A stretch of 64,000 bases of DNA from AC-38 sp033856025. Its GTDB lineage: Bacteria; Actinomycetota; Thermoleophilia; Solirubrobacterales; Solirubrobacteraceae. The notes under the pieces were generated by a model, which worked only from the letters and a program-made list of their open reading frames with translations, was not told the DNA's origin and searched no databases. Where the stretch lies: contig JAWVFQ010000029.1 in assembly GCA_033856025.1 (NCBI GenBank), forward strand, positions 87,604-151,603. The letters are read 5' to 3'. A program made the translations under genes and the position numbers. Shown here in pieces: positions 49,168 through 56,608 of this stretch; the first letter of the stretch is position 1; the number at the start of each line of letters is the position of its first letter.

Positions 49168-50769
49168 ATGCCCGATATTCCTCTGCCGACCAAGGAGGCC
49201 CTTCTCAAGGACATCAGGATGATCCACCAGAAGGGGCTGCCCGCTGCACAGAATGGCGACCTCTCCGCCTTCGACGCCATCGTACGGGCACGCCAGCGCG
49301 TTCCGGGGCGCGAAGAGATGACGCCTAAGGACGTCTTCAACGAGGGGTTGGATCGGATGCCAAACAGCACCATGCGAACGGCCATGAGGGAAAGGTATTA
49401 CGTGCTCGAAGGCCGGGCGAAGCAACACTCCCGGCGCGTGATCGAGACGGCCGAGTACCTGGGCGAATTGGAGCGCGGTCATGCGTACTCGGAGTACACA
49501 TTCCGTGACCGACGGCCCGAGTTCGAGGAAGACTTCGCGGAGGTTCTTCTCGACTTGGCAGCAGCGCAGCGCGAGGCGAGTGTCCGCGTCGGGCTTGACG
49601 CCGACACGCAAAGGCGGATGAGCCAGCTGTGCCTCTGCGCGGCGCTGCAACTGATCGCCGACCGCGCGGACGATGGATCCTGGCCAAGAACCCGGCCGGA
49701 GGCCGACCGCGATGTGGGAGTTGACGAAACCCCCGGCAGCGTGAGTGTGACCTCCTGGGCGGCGTCGGCCATTTTCAAGGTTCTCGGCGAGCCGATGGCC
49801 GGCCTTCTGGCTCAGACGGAGGAGTTCATCCTGTCCCACTACAACGAGGGGGCTGGGGCGTTCGGAAGCAGGCATGTTCGACAGGGAGACACCCCGGGCT
49901 TCAGGTCCGAGAACATCATCACGCCGCTTCCTCGCTACACCGCCTCTGCGATCAAGATTCTTCATCACCTGCACGGCGGGCAGCACCGCAAGCTGGCCAT
50001 GGGGATTCGCTACCTGCTTCTCAACCGCAACGCGGCGGGTTGTTGGGGAGAGCGGCCAGGTGACGAGAAGGGGAATCTCCTGACGACCGCCTATGTCCTC
50101 GACGCTCTCCTGGCGATCCAACCGGACCTGAGATTCCTCGAGCACGCACTCGAGCCGCACGAGTGGCAGACGATCGACCAGGAGTTCGACCGGGCGCTGC
50201 GCAATGGGCTCGACTGGATGGCCGAGGAGCAGCATCCGGACACGGGCGGGTGGGGATACGAGCCTGGAGACCCGGCCGGACCATGGGAGACAGCCACCGT
50301 GCTTTGCTTCCTGCCGCAGCTCCTCACCGGCAGCGCGCGATCTCTCGAGCTCACCCTCAGGTACCTCGACAGCATTGAGCGCGACGGCGGCTATCCGGCG
50401 GAGTCCGGCGCTATGGAGGCGTCCATCACGCCGACGGCGATGGTGGCCTTCGGTCTGATGCGTGCGACGGCGTCGGGCGAGGAGGACCGCCTTCGTCGAG
50501 CGCTCGACTTCCTGGCAGGTCAGGTCCCCGGGGATGGAGACGCCCCGGTCCTCGATGTCTACGGCCGGCTCTTCACGATGCTCCTCGGAGGACATCCAGA
50601 CGTGTGCGACGATGACTGGCGGGCAGCCGCCATTGCGGCGATGACGGCGCACGTCGACGCGCGCCGCGAGGGGCTGGACATCGACCAAACGATCGAGTTG
50701 ACCCTTCGGCCGGTTGATGGCCGCGCACCGAACCTCGAACCGTCGCTCCGGGCGATTCTCGCGGCATGA
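49168..50769 (+). CDS. Alpha/alpha-toroid (prenyltransferase/squalene-oxidase repeat-like) protein
   Basis: A 533-residue soluble protein. Its C-terminal 350 residues are helical hairpin repeats of the terpene-cyclase/protein-prenyltransferase toroid type: AMGIRYLLLNRNAAGCWGERPGDEKGNLLTTAYVLDALL, ALRNGLDWMAEEQHPDTGGWGYEPGDPAGPWETATVLCFL and RYLDSIERDGGYPAESGAMEASITPTAMVAFGLM. The Gly-Trp-Gly and Gly-Gly-Tyr turns are diagnostic. No DxDD protonation motif of squalene-hopene or class II diterpene cyclases is visible, so cyclase activity is doubtful. It is the first gene of a six-gene overlapping operon. Confidence 0.75.
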   Translation: MPDIPLPTKEALLKDIRMIHQKGLPAAQNGDLSAFDAIVRARQRVPGREEMTPKDVFNEGLDRMPNSTMRTAMRERYYVLEGRAKQHSRRVIETAEYLGELERGHAYSEYTFRDRRPEFEEDFAEVLLDLAAAQREASVRVGLDADTQRRMSQLCLCAALQLIADRADDGSWPRTRPEADRDVGVDETPGSVSVTSWAASAIFKVLGEPMAGLLAQTEEFILSHYNEGAGAFGSRHVRQGDTPGFRSENIITPLPRYTASAIKILHHLHGGQHRKLAMGIRYLLLNRNAAGCWGERPGDEKGNLLTTAYVLDALLAIQPDLRFLEHALEPHEWQTIDQEFDRALRNGLDWMAEEQHPDTGGWGYEPGDPAGPWETATVLCFLPQLLTGSARSLELTLRYLDSIERDGGYPAESGAMEASITPTAMVAFGLMRATASGEEDRLRRALDFLAGQVPGDGDAPVLDVYGRLFTMLLGGHPDVCDDDWRAAAIAAMTAHVDARREGLDIDQTIELTLRPVDGRAPNLEPSLRAILAA

Positions 50770-51095
50770 CCCAGTGCGTGGTCCTTCAGGGAAAGCGCGC
50801 TATCGCCGCGTCCGCGTCGGGCCGCGCGGTTATCGTGAGCGACTTCCGTCGGCCGATTCCGGCTGGACACATTGTGGTCGCGCGCCACGGGACGCCGGAT
50901 GTGATCTTCGTGATGGAGGAGGCGGTCGGGCTCGTGTTCGAAGCGGGCGGCCCGGCGTCGCATGCCGCCATCCTCGCTCGTGAGATGGGAGTGGCCTGCA
51001 TCGTGGGGGTTGCGGGTCTCATGTCGGTCGTCACTCCGAACGCCAGGATCGCCATCAACGGGGACTCGGGTGAGGTGCGAGTCATCCATGACTAG
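50766..51095 (+). CDS. Stand-alone PEP-utilising enzyme mobile (phospho-His) domain
   Basis: A 109-residue protein that is only the swivelling domain of PEP synthase/PPDK or of the extra C-terminal domain of some pyruvate kinases. GRAVIVSDFRRPIPAGHIVVARHGTPD leads to the signature EAGGPASHAAILAREMGVACIVGV, with the phosphorylatable His. The start overlaps the preceding stop (ATGA). No ATP-grasp or PEP-binding domain is attached; the operon's pyruvate kinase-like protein is the obvious partner. Confidence 0.85.
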   Translation: MTQCVVLQGKRAIAASASGRAVIVSDFRRPIPAGHIVVARHGTPDVIFVMEEAVGLVFEAGGPASHAAILAREMGVACIVGVAGLMSVVTPNARIAINGDSGEVRVIHD

Positions 51096-52128
51096 TCCGG
51101 CGGACACCGCGCGAGACCTCGCCAGGTACGCGGAGGGGATGCGCTGGGTCCTCGCGCGCAAGGACTTCAACGACTTCTGGCCGATCGGCCTTCCCACCGC
51201 CGGAACCGCGATGGGAAGCAGCCTCGTCGAGCGGGTCGAGTCCGCGTTGGCGACTCGGTCTCCCACGACGATGCGCCATCCCACGACGGCCCTCATCCTT
51301 CTGTTCTTCTCTACCTACGGCCTCCGATCGGCAGCGTGGGAGACCGCCCGTCGAATGCGCTACGTCGATCGGCTACTCCAGTTCGTGCGCGTCAGCAAGG
51401 TTGGACCGGCGGTCCCGCTCGACGGGACTCACCAGCTGGTGCTGCGATGGCCGCGGGAAACGATCCCGTGGGCGGATGCGACCATGCGACTCGATTTCAA
51501 GGACTCGGCCAACCGGTTCGCGGCAACACTGTGGGCGTACTCTGAGGCGGCCTACTTCTGCAATCACCGCATCGGGACCGAGCGGCATGGCCCCTACCCG
51601 AGCGATCTCCCCGGCGGGCTTGTCACCCTCCGCAGTGGCGCCAATCTGACTCCCCGCCATCTGTGGCCCGAGATCCGGAAGTGGCCTGAGCTGCCCCACG
51701 GAGTGTGGCTCGCTTTCGACAGCGAGGCAGCGACGGCGCCATTCGATCTATTCGCGAACCCGCTCTTCACGTTCGACGCGAGTCGGACGACGCGAAGGGT
51801 GGCGGTGTGTGTCCAGCGCGGTCCGGACGAACCTGTGTCCGTTGTGGACGATGCGAACGAGGTCGACGCAATGACCCGGGAGCTGCGCCGGGGCCTGGCC
51901 CAGCTCCTCGCAGTGGTCGACTCTCTGAGCGTCCGTCATCGGGCGCTCCGTCTTCATCAGGTCATGCTCTCGGCCCTGGACTTGATGGTCGGAGACAGGA
52001 CGTTCTCGAACGCGCGGGAGGGCGCCGGCGACCCCGTCGGGCCGGGGGCGCGGGTTGAGGGGGCACTCGCCGATCTCGTCTCGTATTACGACCTGCGTCA
52101 GGAGTTCAGTGATGCTGCCGCGGCGTGA
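51088..52128 (+). CDS. Protein of unknown function in the PEP/FAD operon
   Basis: A 346-residue soluble, mostly helical protein that overlaps the preceding gene by eight bases. Notable stretches are HPTTALILLFFSTYGLRSAAWETARRM, DFKDSANRFAATLWAYSEAAYFCNHRIG and the C-terminal helix RHRALRLHQVMLSALDLMVGD. I recognise no family and no catalytic motif. It lies between the PEP mobile domain and the FAD oxidoreductase. Confidence 0.75.
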   Translation: MTSPADTARDLARYAEGMRWVLARKDFNDFWPIGLPTAGTAMGSSLVERVESALATRSPTTMRHPTTALILLFFSTYGLRSAAWETARRMRYVDRLLQFVRVSKVGPAVPLDGTHQLVLRWPRETIPWADATMRLDFKDSANRFAATLWAYSEAAYFCNHRIGTERHGPYPSDLPGGLVTLRSGANLTPRHLWPEIRKWPELPHGVWLAFDSEAATAPFDLFANPLFTFDASRTTRRVAVCVQRGPDEPVSVVDDANEVDAMTRELRRGLAQLLAVVDSLSVRHRALRLHQVMLSALDLMVGDRTFSNAREGAGDPVGPGARVEGALADLVSYYDLRQEFSDAAAA

Positions 52129-53584
52129 GGTGGTGGCCGTCGTGGGCGGTGGAGTCGGCGCTCTCATCGCCCTGGAGCTGGCCGATCTGGGATACGACGT
52201 CGTCATCCTGGACGAGCAGACGCGGCTGCTCGCGGGCGCGACGGGGAGGCATGGGCGGCGGCTTCATTTGGGCGAGCACTACAGCGGAGACGCGGAGTTC
52301 ACGCGAGACCGCATCAACACCGCGCAGCGCTGCATGCTCGGCGCGCTCGCACTGGTGCGTCGGTGGCCCCAGGTTGCCCCAAGGCCCGGCCGGTGGTGGC
52401 AGTTCATCACCGACACGTCGATGACGTCACCCAAGGCGTATCTGGAGTTTCTCGCCGAGGTGCGCAACTTCCATCATGCGCTGCGCGACGCGGGACTCGA
52501 CGAGGACATGGCGTTCGGTCCGCCGGAGGCCAGACATCGACGACTCGCGTTCAACGAGTACTCGGAGTTCGTCGACACTCGACGTGTGGTGCTCGCCATG
52601 GAGTCCGTCGAGCCGGTGCTTGACGCGGCCGCACTCCACTCCGCCGTGATGGCCGAGCTGCACGCTCGAGCAGACCGAATCTCCGTGAGGTGTCGGCATC
52701 GTGTGCTGTCGATACGGGCCGTGGGAGAGGAGTACGCGCTCGAGGCCAGAGGTCCCGAGGGCAATGTCCATATCCGTGCCGATCACGTCGTCAATGCGGC
52801 ATGGCACGGCATGCGGCACCTGAGCGCGGGTGTCGCGCCCGACGACATCCAGATCACCGCGAGGCTGCGCCTCATGGCGGTCGCCCGTATTCCGGCCCCC
52901 CTCGCGAGCCTACCGTCCATGTACTTCCACCGGGGTGTCCACGGCAATCACACCAATGTCGGCCGCGGCCAGGCCCTGGTGCTCGCCGAGACCGTGTCGA
53001 ACCTGCATCACGTGGACGCTCCAACCGTTCCGGAGGGCTGGCGTGGGTTGCTCCTGGCCGACGCCGACGACGCCGCGTGGGTCCGTGCGTTCGCCGCCTA
53101 CGCGGGGCAACCATCCACCGGAGGCGAGGGCGCCGAACATGCACCGCATGCACGTGCCGCGGCGCTACTTGCCGAGCTGGCGTCCATAGCCTCGGGGCGC
53201 GGAACCCAGGAGGCTCGAGCCGCGATGCTCCGATCCGTCGCCTCCCGCGCGATCCTCACCGAATACGGGACATACGTTCCGGAGTTCGCCGCCGCGCAGC
53301 CCATCCGCCTCGTGCCGAATGTGGTCATGTCCATGGGGGACGCCGGACTGTGGGACCCGTCGAGCATGATTCACCGTCGCGACGCGCTCGTACGCCCCCG
53401 GCGGCGGGGCTTTGTCGATGTGCTCACGGGCAAGCTGACATACGCGATTCTCGTCGCACAGGAGGCGGCCGCGCACGTGCTCAGCTCGAGTCGGGGCGAG
53501 CCCGTGGACCGGACTCGCGAGATCATCATGTCGCCGGTTGTGCGTCGGGCGTGGCAGCCGCCCGCCGTGGAGGTGCCCGTATGA
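52112..53584 (+). CDS. FAD-dependent oxidoreductase (DAO/GR2-like)
   Basis: A 490-residue protein. It opens VVAVVGGGVGALIALELADLGYDVVILDEQ, the FAD-binding Rossmann motif with the acidic end of strand 2, followed by ATGRHGRRLHLGEHY. The C-terminal flavin-contacting part has PNVVMSMGDAGLWDPSSM. This fits the DAO/glycine-oxidase type of amine or hydroxy-acid oxidases. ATG 52112 (AGGAG seven bases upstream) is preferred to the GTG directly before it. It overlaps the preceding gene by 17 bases. Confidence 0.85.
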   Translation: MLPRREVVAVVGGGVGALIALELADLGYDVVILDEQTRLLAGATGRHGRRLHLGEHYSGDAEFTRDRINTAQRCMLGALALVRRWPQVAPRPGRWWQFITDTSMTSPKAYLEFLAEVRNFHHALRDAGLDEDMAFGPPEARHRRLAFNEYSEFVDTRRVVLAMESVEPVLDAAALHSAVMAELHARADRISVRCRHRVLSIRAVGEEYALEARGPEGNVHIRADHVVNAAWHGMRHLSAGVAPDDIQITARLRLMAVARIPAPLASLPSMYFHRGVHGNHTNVGRGQALVLAETVSNLHHVDAPTVPEGWRGLLLADADDAAWVRAFAAYAGQPSTGGEGAEHAPHARAAALLAELASIASGRGTQEARAAMLRSVASRAILTEYGTYVPEFAAAQPIRLVPNVVMSMGDAGLWDPSSMIHRRDALVRPRRRGFVDVLTGKLTYAILVAQEAAAHVLSSSRGEPVDRTREIIMSPVVRRAWQPPAVEVPV

Positions 53585-54123
53585 AGTCCGTCGAGGACGT
53601 TGGCCGTCGGGTCTACGAGGGCGTGATCTTCGACGTCCACATTCAGGAGGTCGAGCGGGATGACGGCTCGATGGCGGTCGTGGAAACGGTCGCCTGTTCG
53701 GACGCCGTGCGCGTCTACCCGGTCACGGCGAGCGGCGAGGTAGTTCTCCTCGATGAGTGGCGCGCGGAGCTGCGACGCCGTGTGCTTCGAGTGGTCGCCG
53801 GGCGAATCGAACAGGGCGAGTCACCGGAGGCCGGCGCCCGCCGAGAACTGGAGGAGGAGCTCGGACTGAGCGCGCGCCGCCTCATTCCGTTCGCGACATC
53901 ACGGCCGATGATCAAGGTGCGTCACACCGTTCACCACGTCTTTGCGGCGGACATGTTCGCGGTTGCCGCACACCCTGAGCCGGATGAGGACACCCGTCCG
54001 AGGAAGGTCCCTGTCGCGGGCATCGAGCCCCTCGTGTGGGGCGGCGAAATTCTTGAAGACGTCATCGCATTGAACCTGCTGCGGTTGCGCAACCTACTAA
54101 CCGAAGGAGTTCTAAAGCCATGA
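53581..54123 (+). CDS. NUDIX hydrolase (ADP-ribose pyrophosphatase-like)
   Basis: A 180-residue protein with a complete Nudix box, GRIEQGESPEAGARRELEEELGL (G-x5-E-x7-REUxEExGU). The preceding VYPVTASGEVVLLDEWRAELRRRVLRVVAG is typical of the ADP-ribose/NDP-sugar branch. It hydrolyses a nucleoside diphosphate linked to another group. The start overlaps the FAD gene (ATGA), and its stop overlaps the pyruvate kinase-like start. Confidence 0.92.
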   Translation: MKSVEDVGRRVYEGVIFDVHIQEVERDDGSMAVVETVACSDAVRVYPVTASGEVVLLDEWRAELRRRVLRVVAGRIEQGESPEAGARRELEEELGLSARRLIPFATSRPMIKVRHTVHHVFAADMFAVAAHPEPDEDTRPRKVPVAGIEPLVWGGEILEDVIALNLLRLRNLLTEGVLKP

Positions 54124-55169
54124 GTGACGAGCGGCGCAGCGTGCTGTTGACCACGCTGACGCGACGGGAGGCCACCCCAGGGCTGGTCACGAAACTCGCA
54201 GAAATCGGCATCGCCGGGATCAGGCTCATCGCCAAGGGGTACCGACCGGAGGAATATCGCGAGAACTACGACGAGCTCCTGGCCGCCGGACGTGACGTCG
54301 TCGACGGATTCCGCATCCTCGTCGATCTGCCCGGCGGAAAGCCGCGGATCAGCAGCCACGTTCACGACCTCAAGGTGGAACGCGGAATGCGCCTCCTCCT
54401 TCACGGCGAGCGAGACCAGCCATCCGAGGGCGAGCCCCCCCGCGTGCCGACGGTTGGGCTCATGCCCTTCGTGACCAACATCGAGCCGGGCCACAGGATC
54501 ATGGTCGCGGACGGATCGATCGAGATGTCCGTGGTGGCACGGCAGGAGAACGGCATCCTCGTCGAGGTGATGTCGGACACGGATGAGGTGACGGCGTCAC
54601 GCTCGATCAATCTCCCCGACTCCCATGCCAGATACAGCTCACGTGGGAACGACGACGGAGTTCTTCTCGCGTTCGAGAGGGACACCCCGCTCGAGGTCGC
54701 GGTGTCCATGGTCGCGGACCGCGACGACGTGGATCGAGTGCGAACCCTTCTGCCCGAGGCGAGCGTCACGGCCAAGCTGGAGACCCAGACAGGGCTCGAT
54801 CACCTCGCCGAAATCACGGAGGCTGCGGACGAACTGCTGATCGCCCGCGGCGATCTCAGCATTGAGATGCCGCTCCGGCTTCTCTGCAGCACATGCGAAC
54901 TCATCCAGCGGTCCGCCCATGGAGCCGGGACGAGGTTCATCCTGGCCGCGGGTTTCCTGGACGCCGTGGCGCGGACGGGACATCCATCGATCGCCGAGGT
55001 CTCCGACCTCTGGCACCACCATCGCGCAGGGGTCCGGACGTTCATGCTGTCAGGCACGGTGTGCGTGACCAACCCGGTCGATGTGACGAGGTGGGCGAAG
55101 ATGCTTCTCGATGATTTCGATCGGGCGGACGCCAGGCTGGACGACAGGACTCGGATCGACGCCTCGTAG
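54120..55169 (+). CDS. Pyruvate kinase-like protein lacking the C-terminal domain
   Basis: A 349-residue protein. ILVDLPGGKPRIS corresponds to the DxxGPKIR region, and AKLETQTGLDHLAEITEAADELLIARGDLSIEMP corresponds to the pyruvate kinase core with catalytic Lys (KxE) and ARGDL. A beta-barrel B domain is present (VADGSIEMSVVARQENGILVEV). Normal enzymes are about 470 residues; the C-terminal allosteric domain is missing here. Several canonical substrate residues differ, so the phosphate acceptor may not be ADP. It is the last gene of the operon, and the PEP mobile domain in the same operon may supply a phospho-His. Confidence 0.82.
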   Translation: MSDERRSVLLTTLTRREATPGLVTKLAEIGIAGIRLIAKGYRPEEYRENYDELLAAGRDVVDGFRILVDLPGGKPRISSHVHDLKVERGMRLLLHGERDQPSEGEPPRVPTVGLMPFVTNIEPGHRIMVADGSIEMSVVARQENGILVEVMSDTDEVTASRSINLPDSHARYSSRGNDDGVLLAFERDTPLEVAVSMVADRDDVDRVRTLLPEASVTAKLETQTGLDHLAEITEAADELLIARGDLSIEMPLRLLCSTCELIQRSAHGAGTRFILAAGFLDAVARTGHPSIAEVSDLWHHHRAGVRTFMLSGTVCVTNPVDVTRWAKMLLDDFDRADARLDDRTRIDAS

Positions 55170-55257
55170 CCCGGCGCTCAGCGGGCCACGACGGGGCGAA
55201 CGACACGGTTCCCGCGCCTGTATTCCGGACGGTCCGCGCCAGATCACGGTGATTCCG

Positions 55258-55742
55258 ATGACCCCGCGGGATCCGGTCCGCCGAACCTTCTATCCAACCC
55301 CGACGCGCCGGAGCCGCCGCCCCGCGCTCACCGAGCAGCAACGGGAGAGCCTGCGCCGTGGTGCGAGCTTTGATGTCGTCCCATCGCGCGAGCACATCGT
55401 GGAGATGAGCTTCGCCCACTTGGAGGAGATGACCGTCGTCTTCATGGCCATGGTGTGGCGGCTCGTGCGTTTCGTGAGTCCGTGCTTGTTCAGCAGCAGC
55501 ATCCCATCAGCTACTGGCGCCGGCCGTCCCCCGGCGACGCCTTCCGAGGTATCGGGCCTGCGACTGCCGATGAGGTGCGCTTCCCGTTGCATCCGGAGTA
55601 CGCACTAGTGCTTACCCACCCCGAGGACGGCGAGGAGTTAGGAGCTAGCGATGACGAACGGATCTATGAGGCGGGCGAGCCCGCGGCGCGTCGACTCAAC
55701 TTCGGGACCCTGACTTTCCCGCCCAGTGACAGATTGCTCTAG
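55258..55742 (+). pseudogene. Frameshifted DUF4238-like gene remnant
   Basis: One frame reads MTPRDPVRRTFYPTPTRR... to EMTVVFMAMVWRLVRF. Near 55455-55475 the coding pattern moves to another frame, which continues RESVLVQQQHPISYWRR, ADEVRFPLHPEYALVLTHPED and ends at 55742. The fPLsPxxaLvLt pattern in the second part is typical of DUF4238. The split between frames and the short N-terminus point to an inactivated gene at the right end of the island. The family match is by eye. Confidence 0.5.
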
Positions 55743-55754
55743 CGCTCCAGATCG

Positions 55755-55900
55755 ACCGCTACCCGCTACCCGCGCCCCGCGACCCGATCACAGGCGTAAA
55801 TCGATCTCGCTCGCTTCGCAATCCGCCAGTGGCTCCCCGGGGGTCATGCGGGGGGTCAGGAATGTCACCGGCGTTGCCCCCAGTAGCGGTCCGTAGCGGT
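55755..55900. repeat. Inverted pairs of CCGCTAC/GTAGCGG near the right attachment repeat
   Basis: ACCGCTACCCGCTACC (55755-55770) holds two CCGCTAC units. GTAGCGGTCCGTAGCGGT (55883-55900) holds two units of the complement. A related GGTAGCGGTAG lies near 41723 at the left end. Together with the GGGGTCA pairs they may be integrase arm sites. Confidence 0.4.
55839..55868. repeat. Paired GGGGTCA motif, right copy
   Basis: This stretch matches 41921-41950 at 27 of 30 bases, in the same orientation. It lies about 50 bases inside the right attachment repeat. Confidence 0.5.
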
Positions 55901-55919
55901 TAGCCGAACTAATGGCCCG

Positions 55920-56014
55920 CCACCCGGAAACCCCAGCAAACACGGGAAATCCCAACAACTGCGCCGATGCCGGAGGAGGGACTCGAACCCCCGACACGCG
56001 GATTATGATTCCGC
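55920..56014 (-). repeat. Right attachment repeat (3' part of intact tRNA-Met plus flank)
   Basis: This is the direct counterpart of 41770-41862; the identical core is 55962-55994. On this side the tRNA is complete, as expected when an element inserts at the 3' end of a tRNA gene and restores it. Confidence 0.8.
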
Positions 56015-56041
56015 TGCTCTAACCGACTGAGCTACTCCGGC
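55968..56041 (-). tRNA. tRNA with CAT anticodon (elongator Met, or Ile2)
   Basis: The minus strand gives a 74-base cloverleaf: acceptor GCCGGAG/CTCCGGC, D-arm GCTC/GAGC, anticodon stem GCGGA/TCCGC with loop ATCATAA (anticodon CAT), T-arm GGGGG/CCCTC with TTCGAGT, discriminator A, no encoded CCA. The paired first acceptor base excludes initiator tRNA. Elongator Met is likeliest; lysidine-modified Ile2 cannot be excluded by sequence. It is the insertion target of the island. Confidence 0.93.
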
Positions 56042-56064
56042 GGGGGCTTCAGTTTAGGCGGCGG

Positions 56065-56505
56065 CTACCAGGTGCCGTCGGGTGGGCAGCCGCCGGTTCC
56101 GTGGGGGGTGCAGGTGCGGTCGGTGGGGCCGGTCGGCGGGCGGGCGATCGTGTAGCTGGCTCCGGACGTCGAGCGGGCGCGCAGGCGGAAGGTCGACGGG
56201 GTCGTGGACTCGACGTCGAGGGTGCCCGCCCCCGACCCGTACGTGACACCCGGGGCGCTTCCGAGCTCGGCGTCGAGCTTCGTGGCCGTGTCGCAGTCGC
56301 CGAAGTCGTCGGTGCCCACCCGGCACTGCTCCATCTGGGCGGCCACCTCGGCGGCGTCCGACCGGGCCGCGGCGTCCTGGCCCTTTCCGCGCTCGTGGCT
56401 GAACGCCGGCAGGGCGATCGCGGCCAGGATGCCGATGATCAGCGCCACCGTGAGCAGCTCGGGCAGCGTGAACCCCTGTTCTGATCTGGCCGGGTATCGG
56501 GACAT
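56065..56505 (-). CDS. Type IV pilin/prepilin-type protein
   Basis: A 146-residue protein with a class III signal: short basic leader then SEQGFTLPELLTVALIIGILAAIALPAF. Cleavage is between Gly and Phe, with Glu at +5, followed by the N-methylated hydrophobic helix. The C-terminal part has Cys pairs (EQCRVGTDDFGDCD; TCTPHGTGGC) suitable for a disulfide-bonded D-region. It would be processed by PilD and assembled in a pilus or pseudopilus; no pilus machinery is adjacent. Confidence 0.9.
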   Translation of the reverse strand: MSRYPARSEQGFTLPELLTVALIIGILAAIALPAFSHERGKGQDAAARSDAAEVAAQMEQCRVGTDDFGDCDTATKLDAELGSAPGVTYGSGAGTLDVESTTPSTFRLRARSTSGASYTIARPPTGPTDRTCTPHGTGGCPPDGTW

Positions 56506-56608
56506 CGCGGAGGGGCCGCCGCGTAAAGATCGCGGGGCCGCATCCGGCGACCCCGCTCTGACAGGATCGGCCGCGCACCGCCAACCCCTGAGCGATCACT
56601 CCTAAAAC

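Larger units (their letters stand above)
41863..55967. mobile_element. Integrative island in tRNA-Met (about 14 kb)
   Basis: The island is bounded by the degenerate tRNA-Met 3' copy (41770-41862) and the intact tRNA-Met gene (55968-56041), in the same orientation. It carries a tyrosine integrase (44032-45060), an anti-phage dCTP deaminase homologue, a membrane-protein pair, a tRNA-Phe gene with a prephenate dehydrogenase-like gene, a six-gene metabolic operon and a frameshifted DUF4238 gene. No replication, conjugation or phage structural gene is present, so it is a minimal genomic island. The imperfect repeats suggest an old insertion or successive insertions of related elements. Confidence 0.75.

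Noticed and set aside
49168..50769. Annotation as a functional class II terpene cyclase
   Set aside because: The toroid repeats are present but no DxDD protonation motif is visible, so only the fold is claimed.
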